Origin: Saturnia japonica
Taxonomy: Eukaryota; Arthropoda; Insecta; Lepidoptera; Saturniidae
Assembly: GCA_033032175.1 (NCBI GenBank)
Contig: CM065316.1
Coordinates: 5,922,115 to 5,986,114, forward strand
Direction of reading: 5' to 3'
Length of the DNA: 64,000 bases
The notes below the pieces were generated by a model that searched no databases, was not told where the DNA came from, and saw only the letters and a program-made list of their open reading frames with translations. The position numbers were made by a program, and so were the translations under genes. Positions 24,201 to 35,500 of the stretch are shown piece by piece. The stretch's first letter is position 1. Each line of letters opens with the position of its first letter.

Positions 24201-26184
24201 CAAATTATACCTCTGATAGCTTGCCATTTAAAAGTGTTCATGGTTATTTTTATTTAAATTAATTTTATTCAATTTTTTTTGTAACTTTCACTCTTTTGGT
24301 TACCGAAGAAATTTAGTTTCAATTGATAGTTTTTAAAATGGACAATATTCCTTGGAAGCCTTGCCTATTTATTTCTGTTCATGGTTAACTAGCAAGCAGG
24401 TATGAAATAGGTAAGTTAGTATAGATATCTACACCGATCTGTTAACCAATAAAAATTGGTATCAAAAGATCAGGGTTATCAGATGGGTGAAGGTCGATCA
24501 CCAACCGTCTCATGGATTATTAGAATGGAATGGAATGAAAAAAATTGATGAATGGTATACTTAACATTATAAATGCGAAAGTAACTCTATCTGTTACGTT
24601 TACACGCTTAAACCGCTGAACCAATTTCGATGGATATTTATATATTGGACCCTGGGCAATGATATAGGATACTTTTTATCCCGGTAAAAACAATTTTTTT
24701 GTTCACGTGAGCGGAGCCGCGGGCATATCTAGTTTCGAGATCGATTGATAAACTGCAAAACGGTTTGACCGATCACCGTGAAATTTGGTAGATGTGTTTT
24801 TCCATGGAGAAGATTTTTATGATATCCATTTTAATATTAATACGAAAGAAGTTACGGGCTCAGCTAATTACTATATGAAGGTTTATAATGAATATTATTT
24901 AGTAGTTAAATAATTAATTAATCTGTGGTTATGTCTGTACAAGTAAAATTTATTCAAAATTTCTCGATGGACATACTTATTATGTAAAGGACACTGATCC
25001 CGAATATGCCTACTACTCCACCGTCTCTGCAAACAAAGCGTGCGTGTCCTAACGCTCGCGAAACCACCGTTCCCTTCGCAGGGGAAGAGCAGCTAACTTC
25101 GGTCCCGCACACCCACCGCCGCGACATTCCTCTCTCGTGGCAACTCAAGCCTAGGTCCGTTCCTCGGTGTGAAACCCTTGAGTCTGGCAGCCGCCCGCGC
25201 GATACAAGTGACACTGCACTTGCAATCACTTAGCTACCCACACACATCGTTACACACAATATGTTCATACATACGTGCACACCACATAGGTACGTAGGTT
25301 CTGTTAGAAACCTTCTTTTTTTTCTTTTTTATTACTAAATACATATAAACATGTTCTTTCCTTCCTCACAAGAGGTAGGTGCATGTTTAAATGTATATGT
25401 TACTTTAGCTTGAATTCTACGGATAGGGAATTAGTCAAATCGCGACTTCTTTGCAATCGTGGCAACAGCCCAAGCCGAGGTCCGGCCACTTTGGCACCCT
25501 TGCGCGCTTGTTACCCACGCTTTCGAGGCTGAGTGCTTTAAGCGCTCGCCCCCAAGCCCGGTAAAGCTGTAAAAGCCATCAGCGGCTCTTTTTTTGGGTA
25601 GGGACCCTCAGGCTAACAGTAAGGTCAGATCGACAAAAAAGTGAATATACTCTTAAAAAATTATCTGTCTGTCTGTTTGTCCGGATTTAACCGAATTATA
25701 TGAAATTTTGTACATTGGTAGCTTGTCAATTGGTAAATTGATAGGCTTTAACAAATTTCAATATTAATTTTAGAAATGGAAAAAAAATACAATTTAAAAA
25801 ATTAAATTTTCATTAAACCTCCACCGATTCTGATCTAATTTTGTAGGCAGGAAGCACACGTAATCCCTTAATTAATAGGCTATAGGAATCTTCAATAACA
25901 CATTGAAACATGGTATGATTTTTCAATGGCTAGACTGTATGAGGTGTCAATAATGTAAAAATAAAATTACGAGATTTAAATAACTACTATATAGTAACAA
26001 ACGCGTGCAGAGGTCTGGGCGCACCGCGTTGGTTATAAAAGAATGGGCACTGTTTGGACGAAAACTCAAAAATTTCCCAAAATAGTTTAATAGTTAATAG
26101 TCATATATAATATTTACTCACTTCTTCTTCAGGCGATGACGCCAGCTCCGGTTCGTGTTCTTCTAGCTTATTGAGCAATTTGTC
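12254..26184 (-). CDS. RING-finger protein with lysine-rich C-terminal tail (5' end missing)
   Basis: Six exons on the minus strand join in phase: 26184-26122, 18543-18346, 16866-16740, 16071-15881, 14502-14348 and 12719-12254, giving 399 codons plus stop. The first seen exon encodes an acidic lead (DKLLNKLEEHEPELASSPEE). The second encodes a C3HC4 RING: CVIC, 11 residues, CGH, three residues, CRRC, then CVIC after a long loop. RINGs of this kind usually recruit E2 enzymes for ubiquitin transfer. Exons 3 and 4 are Ser/Gly-rich, with a short Cys/Gly cluster (CGGAKCGGAC) that may be a second metal site or simply low complexity. Exon 5 has EPSGRLPPIKEFQRDF. Exon 6 ends in a long Lys/Glu/Ala coiled-coil-like tail with two copies of KEEERQAKLLA. 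The first exon begins at a splice acceptor, so at least one upstream exon with the start codon is missing; I found none up to 29.5 kb. The exact family member is not recognised. Confidence 0.8.
12866..14131 (+). mobile_element. Cecropia-type mariner, full length but inactive
   Basis: A 1,266 bp element in the last intron of the RING gene. Its ends are near-perfect inverted repeats, TTAGGTCCTTACATATGAAA at 12866 and the complement at 14131, each next to a TA target dinucleotide. The plus-strand transposase retains WFQRIRSGNFDLRNKPRGRP, KWVPHEL and the first-aspartate motif VTCDEIW. It has a frameshift near 13650. The second-aspartate motif reads QNNGRPH instead of HDNARPH, and the third region reads NPPCSPEIDPTDYHF. 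The lost aspartate alone would abolish activity. The ends match the cecropia subfamily known from moths. Confidence 0.9.
15230..15310 (+). repeat. Repeat family G, short fragment
   Basis: The phrase 'aataaaattgaagtttgtttg' with 'taatatcaaaataacag' marks the start of family G, of which long copies lie at 31368 and 37338. Confidence 0.5.
15520..15880 (+). repeat. SINE-like repeat family B with partial duplication, abutting RING exon
   Basis: The block 'gatgtagctcaagatggtag' to 'ttttccttcaccgaaagctc' matches copies at 36400 and 46790. A second partial copy of the middle part (about 15765-15870) follows directly and stops at the donor site of the RING-gene exon that ends at 15881. Confidence 0.65.
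16235..16500 (+). repeat. Interspersed repeat family K, copy 1
   Basis: The segment with 'actactaccggttcgg' and 'tctcagtcatcgagaaaag' recurs at 40395-40700 and 56735-56950 on the plus strand and at 42655-42790 on the minus strand. Confidence 0.6.
17140..17330 (+). mobile_element. Possible Tc1/IS630-type transposase C-terminal relic
   Basis: A plus-strand frame reads FFRLPPYHPKPYGKYLSNFK followed by EQNVTEIMK. This resembles the 'LPPYHP-(N)P-E-W' C-terminal segment of IS630/Tc1-like DDE transposases, with the catalytic acidic residue region altered. No terminal repeats or upstream domain are visible. A short CA-rich microsatellite lies at about 17530-17560. Confidence 0.35.
18840..20142 (+). 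mobile_element. DD41D (rosa-type) Tc1/mariner element, nearly intact
   Basis: A 1,303 bp element with 32 bp perfect terminal inverted repeats (CAAGGTGTCCAGAAAGGG at each end) flanked by TA on both sides. It carries one transposase frame broken by a single stop. The arrangement and spacing of the catalytic residues are described under the coding entry. The perfect ends and single lesion mark a recent insertion. It lies in intron 1 (as seen) of the RING gene. Confidence 0.9.
18956..20035 (+). pseudogene. DD41D transposase with a single nonsense codon
   Basis: A 359-codon frame from MEQYSGTHRAFCVRAYYRNG to DNIIFSK is continuous except for a TAA at 19346-19348. Helix-turn-helix segments fill the first 130 residues. 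The catalytic motifs are ILFSDEANFHLNG (first Asp), WFQQDGATCH (second Asp) and RSPDLSPLDYF (third Asp). Counting from the second Asp to the Asp of LDYF gives 41 intervening residues, the DD41D signature of the rosa group rather than DD34D mariner. The stop separates the DNA-binding half from the catalytic half, so this copy is presumably not autonomous. Confidence 0.85.
20599..21872 (+). mobile_element. Second, older DD41D element
   Basis: A 1,274 bp element with imperfect inverted ends (CAGGGTGGGCCAGAAAGG at 20599; complement of CAGGTGAGCCAGAAAG at 21872) flanked by TA. Its transposase starts at 20714 (MDRFTGALRALYVKHYYKNG) and is homologous to, but clearly different from, the neighbour at 18840. 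The central frame 21146-21505 keeps EEAHFHLNGHVNKQ and WFQQDGATCHTS; the first acidic motif is SEEAHF rather than SDEAHF. Several frame breaks make it inactive. Confidence 0.85.
21985..22750. repeat. Family M repeats in inverted pair
   Basis: A copy starts with 'actagcggtgtgcccgcggc' at about 21985 and another ends in its complement 'gcggagccgcaggcacaccg' near 22740. The middle holds 'catcaaaa(t)cggttga' units in both directions. Confidence 0.6.
22890..23222 (+). repeat. Interspersed repeat family J, copy 1
   Basis: The block 'ggcggcatcttgaagtgaca' to 'ggactagttgccaagttag' has a full reverse-complement partner at 47866-48210. It ends with a purine-rich 'gaagaaaaagaagaagaa' run. Class unknown. 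Confidence 0.65.
23245..23550 (-). repeat. Probable SINE or SINE-like repeat
   Basis: The segment starting 'aagtgtcctactgcttgaca' and ending near 'gttcgaaactgcggacatcc' is of a kind common in Lepidoptera. On the minus strand the part near 23500 has a GTTTCGAACCCC box resembling an RNA polymerase III B box. Confidence 0.4.
24565..24735 (+). repeat. Interspersed repeat family F
   Basis: The text 'ataaatgcgaaagtaactct' to 'gagcggagccgcgggcatat' is a compact unit ending in the 'gagc-gagccgcgggca' tail shared by several other families in the window. Confidence 0.5.
24950..25640. repeat. GC-richer composite repeat, ending with family D
   Basis: Two GC-rich blocks (24954-25235 and 25440-25640) stand out against the AT-rich background. 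Both strands have short open frames that look like base-composition effects. The second block ends in 'aagctgtaaaagccatcagc' as in repeat D and is followed by an A run. Confidence 0.45.
25665..26035 (-). repeat. Family M repeat copy
   Basis: 'taattgataggc' and 'acgcgtgcagaggtctgggc' blocks match the complement of the family M ends. It lies 90 bases before the RING-gene exon at 26122-26184. Confidence 0.5.
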
Positions 26185-29100
26185 CTGAAACAAAATAATT
26201 CATGTTTAATTATTGTTTTTTTTTTGTAATTTCATATTTCTTAGATCTTAGACCCGTGCGAATATTTTGCGCAATATCGTTATAAAACATAAGAAAACTA
26301 AGATAAAAAAAACTGTCATGTTATTTAAACATATTATTAATAGATGAGACCTCCTTATAATATGCTACTTAAATTATCTGTTGATGGTATTCCTTAAGAA
26401 AAAAATAATTAAATTAAATTGTTAGTTTTAAGCTATTTTAAAACATAAGCTTTAAAATGATGTTTGAAAATGAAAGCATTTTGTTATAGAATTATGGAAG
26501 ATATGACGTCGCAACAAAATATACCTTAAAAAGTGTTTATAGAAATACTAGTGATGTGCCCGCGGCTCCGCACGCGATTTTTACTACGCAGTAGTTGTTT
26601 TCATCCTGTAATTTGTCAATAATTGAGATAAAAACTATCCTATCTTTTAAGCTGGACCAAGTTACAGTTAGTTACGAAATTAGTTAATAATCGGTTCAGT
26701 AGTTTCGGATTTTATCCCGAATATACATTGTGACACGAGATTTTTATATATGTTATTTATAGAAATATAGACATTGATGAGACAATCTAGTATCAGACTG
26801 AAAATCTATGTGGGTGTGGTAATAATGCTACACAGTACAAACTCTGTGTTCCTTTGTTAAACAAGTGTTATGAAATGAGATCTTGTAAATGTAAATTTTC
26901 TTTAACAATATTTTTTATTACTAAAACGTGACTTGCCATTATTATTTTGTAAAAATGGTTTAATTAATAAAAGTTCTGTCTGTACGTGTAATATTTTTCC
27001 AAATTTTCCTGATAGACATACTATATAAAGGACTCTGACCACGAATATGCCCTTTCGTGGCTGAGCGCCATAAGCGCTCGCCCTCAAGTCACGGTGAAGC
27101 TGTCAAAGTCGTCTGAGGCTTAAGGCCTCTATGGCTAACAGTGTAGTCAGTTAAAAAAAAAGAATATGCCCTGTAAATTGGGTGTCTGTCTGTTTCTATG
27201 TTTGGATTTAATACAAAGACGGATTTGATTGATTCCTTTGAAATTTTGTACACGGCAAGCTTATTCGATTGGGAAATGGATAGGTTAGAAGAATTATCAA
27301 TAATACTTGTGTAATGTATGTCATAAGAACGATATTCTTATGTAGGTAGTTCTTAATATTTATCCGTAATAAATTGGTTAACGAACTCACAGCATTTATT
27401 TATTTATCCCTGTCGTATTTATTCAGAAAAGTTTGGAAATAGCGGAATATACTTTAAAAAAAAAAACGTATAAAAAATTACATATAAAAATAATTAAATT
27501 CTTAACTGATTTTGAAGTATAGATCATTCCATAATTGACGAGCTATGACAATTGTTAAATATTACTTTTGGATATCGTAAAAAAAAGAATTTCAAAATTT
27601 TTGTTTCATCCGTTTGTAACCGAGTTGATCAAATTTTGTAGACGGGAAGCATGCGTATTCCATAATCGATGGGCTAAGAATTAAGAATAGTGAAAAACAT
27701 ATTATTTGAGACTTAAAAAATTAGTTTTCAACCGATTTTACACAGGAAGTATAAATCATTTATCAATTGTTAGATTAAATGAATGGACAATAATATGAGT
27801 AAAAATAAAATGAAAATTATTACAGCATATTAAACGCGTGCGGAGCCGCGGATGCTATCTATATGAATAAATATGTAGTTTTTTTGTACATTTCATATTT
27901 TACCAAAATTTCACGGAAGGAATTCTTTATGAACGATACTGATCACGAATATGCCATTAAACAACATGTCTGCCTGTCTGTTTGTATTCCCGGATTTAAC
28001 TGAAAAACGTCTCGACCGATTCTTAGGAAATTTTGTAGACGGGATGCTTATGTCATTTGTCAATTGATAGTGTATATGAAATTTCAATACCACTTTTAGA
28101 AATCGTAAAAATAATTTCATAAAATAAGGTATTTTCGATAATTCTTGACCGATTTTGATGAAATTTTGTACATGTAAAGTAGAAGTCATTCCATGAATGA
28201 TGGGCTATTAGTATTTTCAATAACACTTTTAGGAATCGTAATATTTTTAGGAATAGTATATAGGCTATCTAACATTAGAGTACAACTCTCAGCTAGCTTT
28301 TAATACATAAGGACTGGCGCCATAATTTGTAACACAAATACCCGCTACCTGTTGAGTTGGACCCTCTATAATATCATATGTTTATTTCAAAACTGCTCAA
28401 TAGAAGTGAATGTTTGTCAGCTCCTTTCGCGAAACCATATGCTCTATCTCTTATACATATGCCTCAATAAGGTATTTTGTGACAAAAATTTGTTGACAAT
28501 TAAAAGGTGATTCATGAGCATTATTTTTGTGCATGGCATATTAATTCTTAAAAATGAAAGTCACTTCATCATCAAGAAAAATTTATAAAGATAAACTTTG
28601 CTCTATACAGCATGTTATTTGGACGCATAATCCTGCCCACCCGATAAAAATATTTTGTATACTGAATTATAATAAATCATCAATAAGTCATTTCTTTTAA
28701 ATGCGAGTGAAACTTCAGGGCACATCTGCTTTTATATTATATATTTATATTATACACAAAAGCATACAAAGAATACATTTTATTAATAAACTTAGTTCCG
28801 TCTCGTAGTTTAATTTTACCCATATTAAATGATATTTCTTCCCGTGTACAAATTTTTATTAAAATTGGTCAAGCTGTTTTGAAATTAAATTCCGACTTAC
28901 ACGCAGGCAACAGTCTTTTTTCTATGTCGTATTCATAATCTGTGTTCCTTATGTAGTATGTCTATTAGGAAATTTAAAGGAAAAGGAAATTAAAAAAAAT
29001 TACATATACAGACAGAACTACATTAGTTAATATAAATTAAAATTTTGTTACAAAATTAGATGACATTAAAAAGATTAGAACAATGTCTAATCTTTGAGAA

Positions 29101-29546
29101 ATCAATCCGATGAAGTCAAAAACTTTCGAGGTTTTTGTTATGAAATTACGTGATTATGGCGGCCATCGTCTGCGGTTATTTCAGTTAAATCAGTCAACAA
29201 ATGGTTTTATAGACGGCAACAACTACTGTTAATGCCATTGCGTTTCATAATAATAATAAAAAATAATGTTATTTTTTTCTCATTCTGAGTGCAATGTCGT
29301 ACATAAAATTTAATACATCAGTTTTAAAAATGTTTATTAGTGTATTTCGATTAATTGTGGTGAATAATAATAAATTATCCTCGTAATGTAAAATAAAACA
29401 TTTTTTTTTAAATTGAAGCGTATTGAAGCGTTTTTTTTCTATTGTGTTTATATAACGTGAGGAAAATGCATTACCTGGAACTACGCTTTTCAGCAAGGGG
29501 TGGTTTTTGATTATTAACTTTTTTATTATAATAACTTTTTCAAAAC
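26185..29546. other. Gap between first seen RING exon and lipase start: repeats only
   Basis: Besides the M copy at 26548, this stretch holds a D copy (27050-27165), M-type units on the minus strand (27180-28265) and repeat N (28262-28700; second copy 34735-35110). The promoter of the lipase gene and perhaps the 5' exon of the RING gene should be here, but no exon or TATA box could be supported. Confidence 0.5.
26548..26760 (+). repeat. Family M-like repeat copy
   Basis: It begins 'actagtgatgtgcccgcggc' and ends near 'tcggttcagtagtttcgg'. A related unit is at 46465-46650. Confidence 0.5.
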
Positions 29547-32500
29547 ATGGTGTTGGGTACCGCGGCTTGTCAGCTGGCATCATTTTTTATAGGTAAGTTT
29601 ATGATTGAAATATTTAAACAATTACATTATATTTTAAAACTTCTTTTGACTGGTAACTGGTCTTCCGGCATTGTAGCATATATTAAATCAAATAGTAAAA
29701 ATAAAGTTAACAAGTAAGGACCCGGATAAGCTTTAAGGGCTATGATAAAAAAAAACATCACCGTGACTCTCATATGGTTTGTCGCGTTTTGGAATCAGCC
29801 AGTGTATATCCAGCTACCGAGAGGCTTGCAGGTCAGCATGACAGGGACGTCCGACGATGGATTACCGTTGTCAGGGTGGTCACCGTTGTTTTTGGATTGT
29901 ACTGTGATAACCATCAGGAACAGTACCGTTACTTGGCATGACCCACATGAGGCGTTCCAACTGAGCCCTTAGAAATTGCAACCTTGAACCTATTATGACA
30001 TGGTCTGACGCGGCGACTGTCTCTTTGAAATCGGCTGTAGATGGCTATAGGAAACATTGACGACTTAATATAAGGTGCGATGGGCAGCGAAAGGGAACTT
30101 ATTATTATCTGAGTTCTGCACCATCCGATACCTCGAGCGAGAATCCTTTCAAGCCTGTCGTTGCCTCCTTAGAAACTGCTTGTGGTCACAAAACGCAACA
30201 ATTGATAACACTCCCAGCCAATAAATAGTGCGGAAGTCTATAGTAGAGTAGATTCCATAATCCCATGGACACCGAAATAATTAGAAATAGTCTCTTATTT
30301 AACATGACGTGTTGATATTTAAAGTTATCAACAAAGGAGTTGCTAACACAACCCATTAAGTGTATTTATTATCTATTTGTAAACTATCCAATCTAACGTT
30401 TATTACAAACATAAAATACACTGACTGCAATAAATTCTGTATAGTAATTTTCTCATTATTTTATCACTCACACAATTTTCTTGCATTATTTTAATAGGGC
30501 TTGGAAATCTACGAGTACACTAATATTATAAATCATAAGATATTGTCTTTATTTGAACGCGCTAATCTCTGGAACTACCAGTCAAATTGTTTTTTTTTTT
30601 GCATTTTATAGCCTTTTTATTGAGAAATGATATAATATAGATTAGGATATATATAATAATATAGGCTATATAACTTCACGTCGTAGCCATAAGGAGCGGG
30701 CACAGTTGGTAAAGAACTAATGTTCCAATAGTATCTATATGAGTAAAATTTCAAGTATTTTACATATATACCATTCCATCAAAGGACTATAAGAGGCCTC
30801 AAGGTTTTCACTTATTCGCTCATCTTCTCATCTTCGTTCATTATGCTCCTGAATTATTTTTCCCGAAGCTTAGGAGGCCTCATCTTCTTTCACATATATT
30901 TTAGTACGAACCATCAAACTTTCACATAATACCAACCGAAATAAATATCTAATAAGCAATTTATTTTCATTTCGTTGTCTTCGGTAATGACCTACGTTCA
31001 GATTCAAACTTGGACTGCGTTGTCAACATAGATCGGACTGATAGGGGGGAAAAGGATAAGCTGATAGAGAGAAAAAGGATGGACTATATCATTGTGTATT
31101 ACAAGTTTGGCATATATACATTTTTATATTTTTTAGCTTAAACATTACATACTGGTAAATCAGACCCGTTACTTATTTCACTAAAATTAAAATAATATCT
31201 TGTAATCGAACATAACATTTCATTTAGAATTTCCTCTCAGTTATTCTACTTTGCCAATAGTGCGCCATACCTGAGCTGTATTGCGATAGCCGAACTACGG
31301 TTTGTTACGATGACTCCTTATTTAAAATTTAACTTGTTCACGATAGATTGAGAAATGGTTGTCATAATCTATACAATTAATAAAATTGAAGTGTCTGTTT
31401 GTAATATCAAAATAACAGCTATTTAATTAATTCATATGAAAGTATATATGACACCTATAACAAAAAAAAAACAATTTTTTTATTTTTGTGTTTGTTGCGG
31501 GTAATCTTCGAAACTGTTGGACCGATTTTGACAGGACTTTCTCTGGCAGACAGCTGATGTTATAAAGAGTAACTAAGGCTATTTTAGTTTTAGAAAAAGA
31601 GTTAGGGTTCCGCACAAATTAAAAAAGAACGTCATGGTGAATTCGGGGGCTTAAATGGGGGCTCAGTAAACCATATGAGATATACCAAATTAATTTACTA
31701 TGTAATCGAACCTAAAAAAAAGTCACCAAGAGTTTCAATAAGCATTTTTGTCTTTAAAATAACCGGGATCGGGGGGTAGCACGCTTTGCGATCGACGCGG
31801 CGACGGCGAAGTTAGTACACGCGAGCGCAGCCGCGGGCACAACTGGTTCAACAATATTTATCGTTTTATTATTTGTTTTTCAACGTCGGCGCTAGCGTTG
31901 CCGTCTGTCACAATCAAAGTTGTATTATTGTAAACAATAAAGAATAAATATTTAAAATATTTAACCATCTACGGGGGGTCTATCATTCGTGACGCAATAT
32001 CGATGATGGCAGAAAATATGGTTGTAACGACGGGGAAGGGGGTCCTAAAGAGGTAAAAGTTTGCGTGACGTATTTTATGAACGGACCCTAACTATACTGT
32101 TTCGTATTTTTGTAAGTACATGATAATATGTAGATAACTAAATCACTATGCTGTGTTAATTCAGTTGAAGGTTTTATAAATTATTAATTAAAAGTATGCT
32201 AAGCAAATTTAAATATGTTTTAGAATGAGGTCAATATAGAATATTTATAAGTGTATATTACGAAATAAATATTAGGGGTTTTTTGTATGGCTTTTTTATT
32301 TAAAGTATGAAACCTATCTAATACGTCGATTAGACTACTTTAATTAAAAAAAAAAACTAATAAGTAGGTATAATAAAATTTTAACAACCATTTTTATAAC
32401 TTCATTTTTTAACGTTTTATTACAATCTCACCCAGATCTTGAGTGACGATGTGGTCTAAAATGGTAACACGCCAAGTCAAAAAATAAATGAAACTAAGTT

Positions 32501-35500
32501 ACACGTGACTTTATTTGCGTAGTATTTTAACAATAAAAAAAAATCGGTTCTATGGACGTCCACCCTATATATATTATTTCTGTGGGATTTTTTCATAGAA
32601 AAATTTTATTTTTGGCTTTATAGGTGTTATGGTTAACCATAATAAATATATGATACACATAAATGGGTCGATCAATTAATATATCCACACTTTGAAGAGG
32701 CTAGATAACATTTTTTTCCGCCTTCCTTCTTATGACATGGGGTCCTATAAGCGAAACGTGAAGAAATATTTATGTAGGCCGATATGACAGCGGCAACCGC
32801 CAATTGATTTAGATCTTTCGGTGATTGCCGTCGCGTCGTGTTTGGATTGCGCTGTGCTTACCATCAGGGGCAGTACCGTCAACGGTAAAAAACGATAAAA
32901 AAAAACTACTGCTAACTACTTACGGCGAAAAAAACCGTGTTTTCTGAAAAAAAATCCTGAAGGTAACTCACTATACGCATTTTATATTGGTAAACAAATA
33001 ATACTCTGCTAAAGAGTTTTGACCTTATTGCTATTTTGTATTACAGATGATAAAATATATAATGCTGTCTTGATCTATAATAAAAATTAACTGCAAGTAA
33101 CAAATGAAAATACAGTTATAATGAAACAGATTTCGTGTGCCAGATAAGAGTGCAGTAAGAGGCCTGGGCAATTCAAGCATATTATAATGTATATGTTTAT
33201 TTATTTATTTATCATTAGTTATTTTCTATATTCACTCTAGTACTTGTGCAAGGAATAAACGGGTTTTCTTTTGAATAGAACGGATATTTCGCATCCTGAT
33301 TTTACCATGAAAGTTCATAGAAACAAAACATAATAGAGAACGTAATCAAGTTTCCGAGGCGCCTAAATAATCTTAAATGGGAACAGTTGCGATATTACTT
33401 TTGCATAAGGCTGTAACCAATTAATACATATTTATAATGATATGTCAGGGGCAGCAAAGTGTGAGTAAAATACTTGATTCACCCGAATATCGTTCGGCAA
33501 AACATTTACCGATAAATGAACCTAAGGGGAAACTATCTTTTAAAGTTACATCATTCCATGATGTTGTTGTGAAAAGTACTGTTAAACAAAAAGTTTCATA
33601 ATACAGATAATTTGTGTGGTCTACTTTTGATTATCCAGTTATTTTGAAAGTAGGTTATTGTACAATTTTATACTCTTAATTATTTCCACTCGAATATATA
33701 ATATTTTTAAATGTTTCAACATTATACCTACAATAATTTATCGATAGTATCCACGGTGTCGAGCAATTCAGATATTAAGTCCGGGACGGCAGGGTGGTTT
33801 AACCTAGTTTATTCTTTTATTTTATACAAATAAGGTTGCAAACAAGCGTACTACCCGCCTGATGTTAAGTGGCTACCGTAGCCTATGGATGCTTGTAATA
33901 CCATAGTTATCAACTAGCGCATTGCCGACTTTGACTCCCCTACCTCAAGGGGCTTTGGAAACCCTAAAATTTCAATAAAATCGATCGTGAATAAATATTA
34001 AAAAAAAAATGGCAAATATGATTCATAATAATTGCGGCGTATAAAATTTTCTGACAATTGGTGAAGCCATTTTTGAAATTATACACAAGGACAGACAATA
34101 AATTTAAAATGTTGAATTCGTGATCAGTTGCTAACTATCTAAATAACTATCTAGCTCAAAACTTGAAAAAAAAACACACGTACAGACAAGTCTGCAGATT
34201 TATTAAAATAGATAAACAAACGTGCCCGTCGTTACAATCTTTGCAGTGAATAAACATTGACGTCACACATTACATACATATTTTTTTAAACTTATATAAT
34301 TTAAGAGGCACCTGTTTGTAAATTGAAATATGTATGTACTGCAGTATTTTTATATGTTAAATACGAAATGTCTATGTGTGCCGAGTTACTTAATGTTTTT
34401 AAACGATGTTTAGTGAAATAATATAGATATAGAATTCATTACGGCGAGAACCTTGACGTTTTGAAGCAGATGGACGTGATTTTTTATTGTCTTAAGTGTT
34501 TTTACTTATTTCTGTATGTAATTTAAATCTAATGTTATTTTAATAAATCCGACCAGTTTGTCAGTTTGTTCTGTCTACTGTGCCATAAAACATTTTTACC
34601 CTTATCTATACTTTAGTATATTAAAGCGGATAAGTTTTTTTGTTTGTTTGTTTGTTTAAATACGCTAATCTCTGGAACTACCAGTCGGATTCGAAAAAAA
34701 TATGTTGTATATGATAGCCAGACTCTATTAAGATCTCTCTAGGCTATTTAAGATTAGGCTACAACTCTCAGATAGCTTTAAATATTGATTTTTGTTACGT
34801 AACACGGAAGTCGAGGCCCTCCCGAACTGCTTTAACCACACGGTTAGCGTAATCGTTAATGATACGGAAACATAATGTTCTACAATAATATTGGTCCTTA
34901 GTATATTTAAAAAAAAGGTAACGATAAAATATGCCTATCTCTTATACATAAGCCACAATAAGGTATTTTGTGACAAAGATTTGTTGAAAATTAAAAAGTG
35001 GTTTATAAGCATTATTTTTAGACATGGCATATTAATCCTTACAAATAAAAGTTACTTAATCATAAAGACATTTTGATCTTTAGGGTATGCTATATGGACG
35101 CATCGTTTAGGAGATAATAATAAATTTAAATAATTTGTACTCGCGGTAAGTAAAAACAATTATGATAGACCACATGGGTGCGTTGGCGGCGGAGTGTTTG
35201 TCGGATAAAATTAACACGGTGTCAACGTGGGGCACAGCTAGTGCGTAATATTTTGAAAAACATCGAAATAGTGTTGAAAACAGTTATTACTTAGTTTCGT
35301 ATAAATTGTAAGAATAATATTTTCTAGACAAACCTTGGTACCCGTTTTTCCATCCCCGTAGGGGTTGAATATCTGAATATCCCTTTTTAAACGATGCCTA
35401 TAATCTAAAATCAATACTTTCACCAAATTTAACATTTCAATCTTTAGTAGTTTGGGCTGGGCAAAAACTGACTATTTCTATATGCTCGCGTTGACTACAG

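Noticed and set aside
25006..25233. Overlapping open frames on both strands in a GC-rich block
   Set aside because: Explained by GC-rich repeat sequence with few stop codons; no conserved motif.
29269..29583. 104-codon minus-strand frame near the lipase start
   Set aside because: Antisense to lipase exon 1; no splice-compatible link to the RING gene and no family resemblance.
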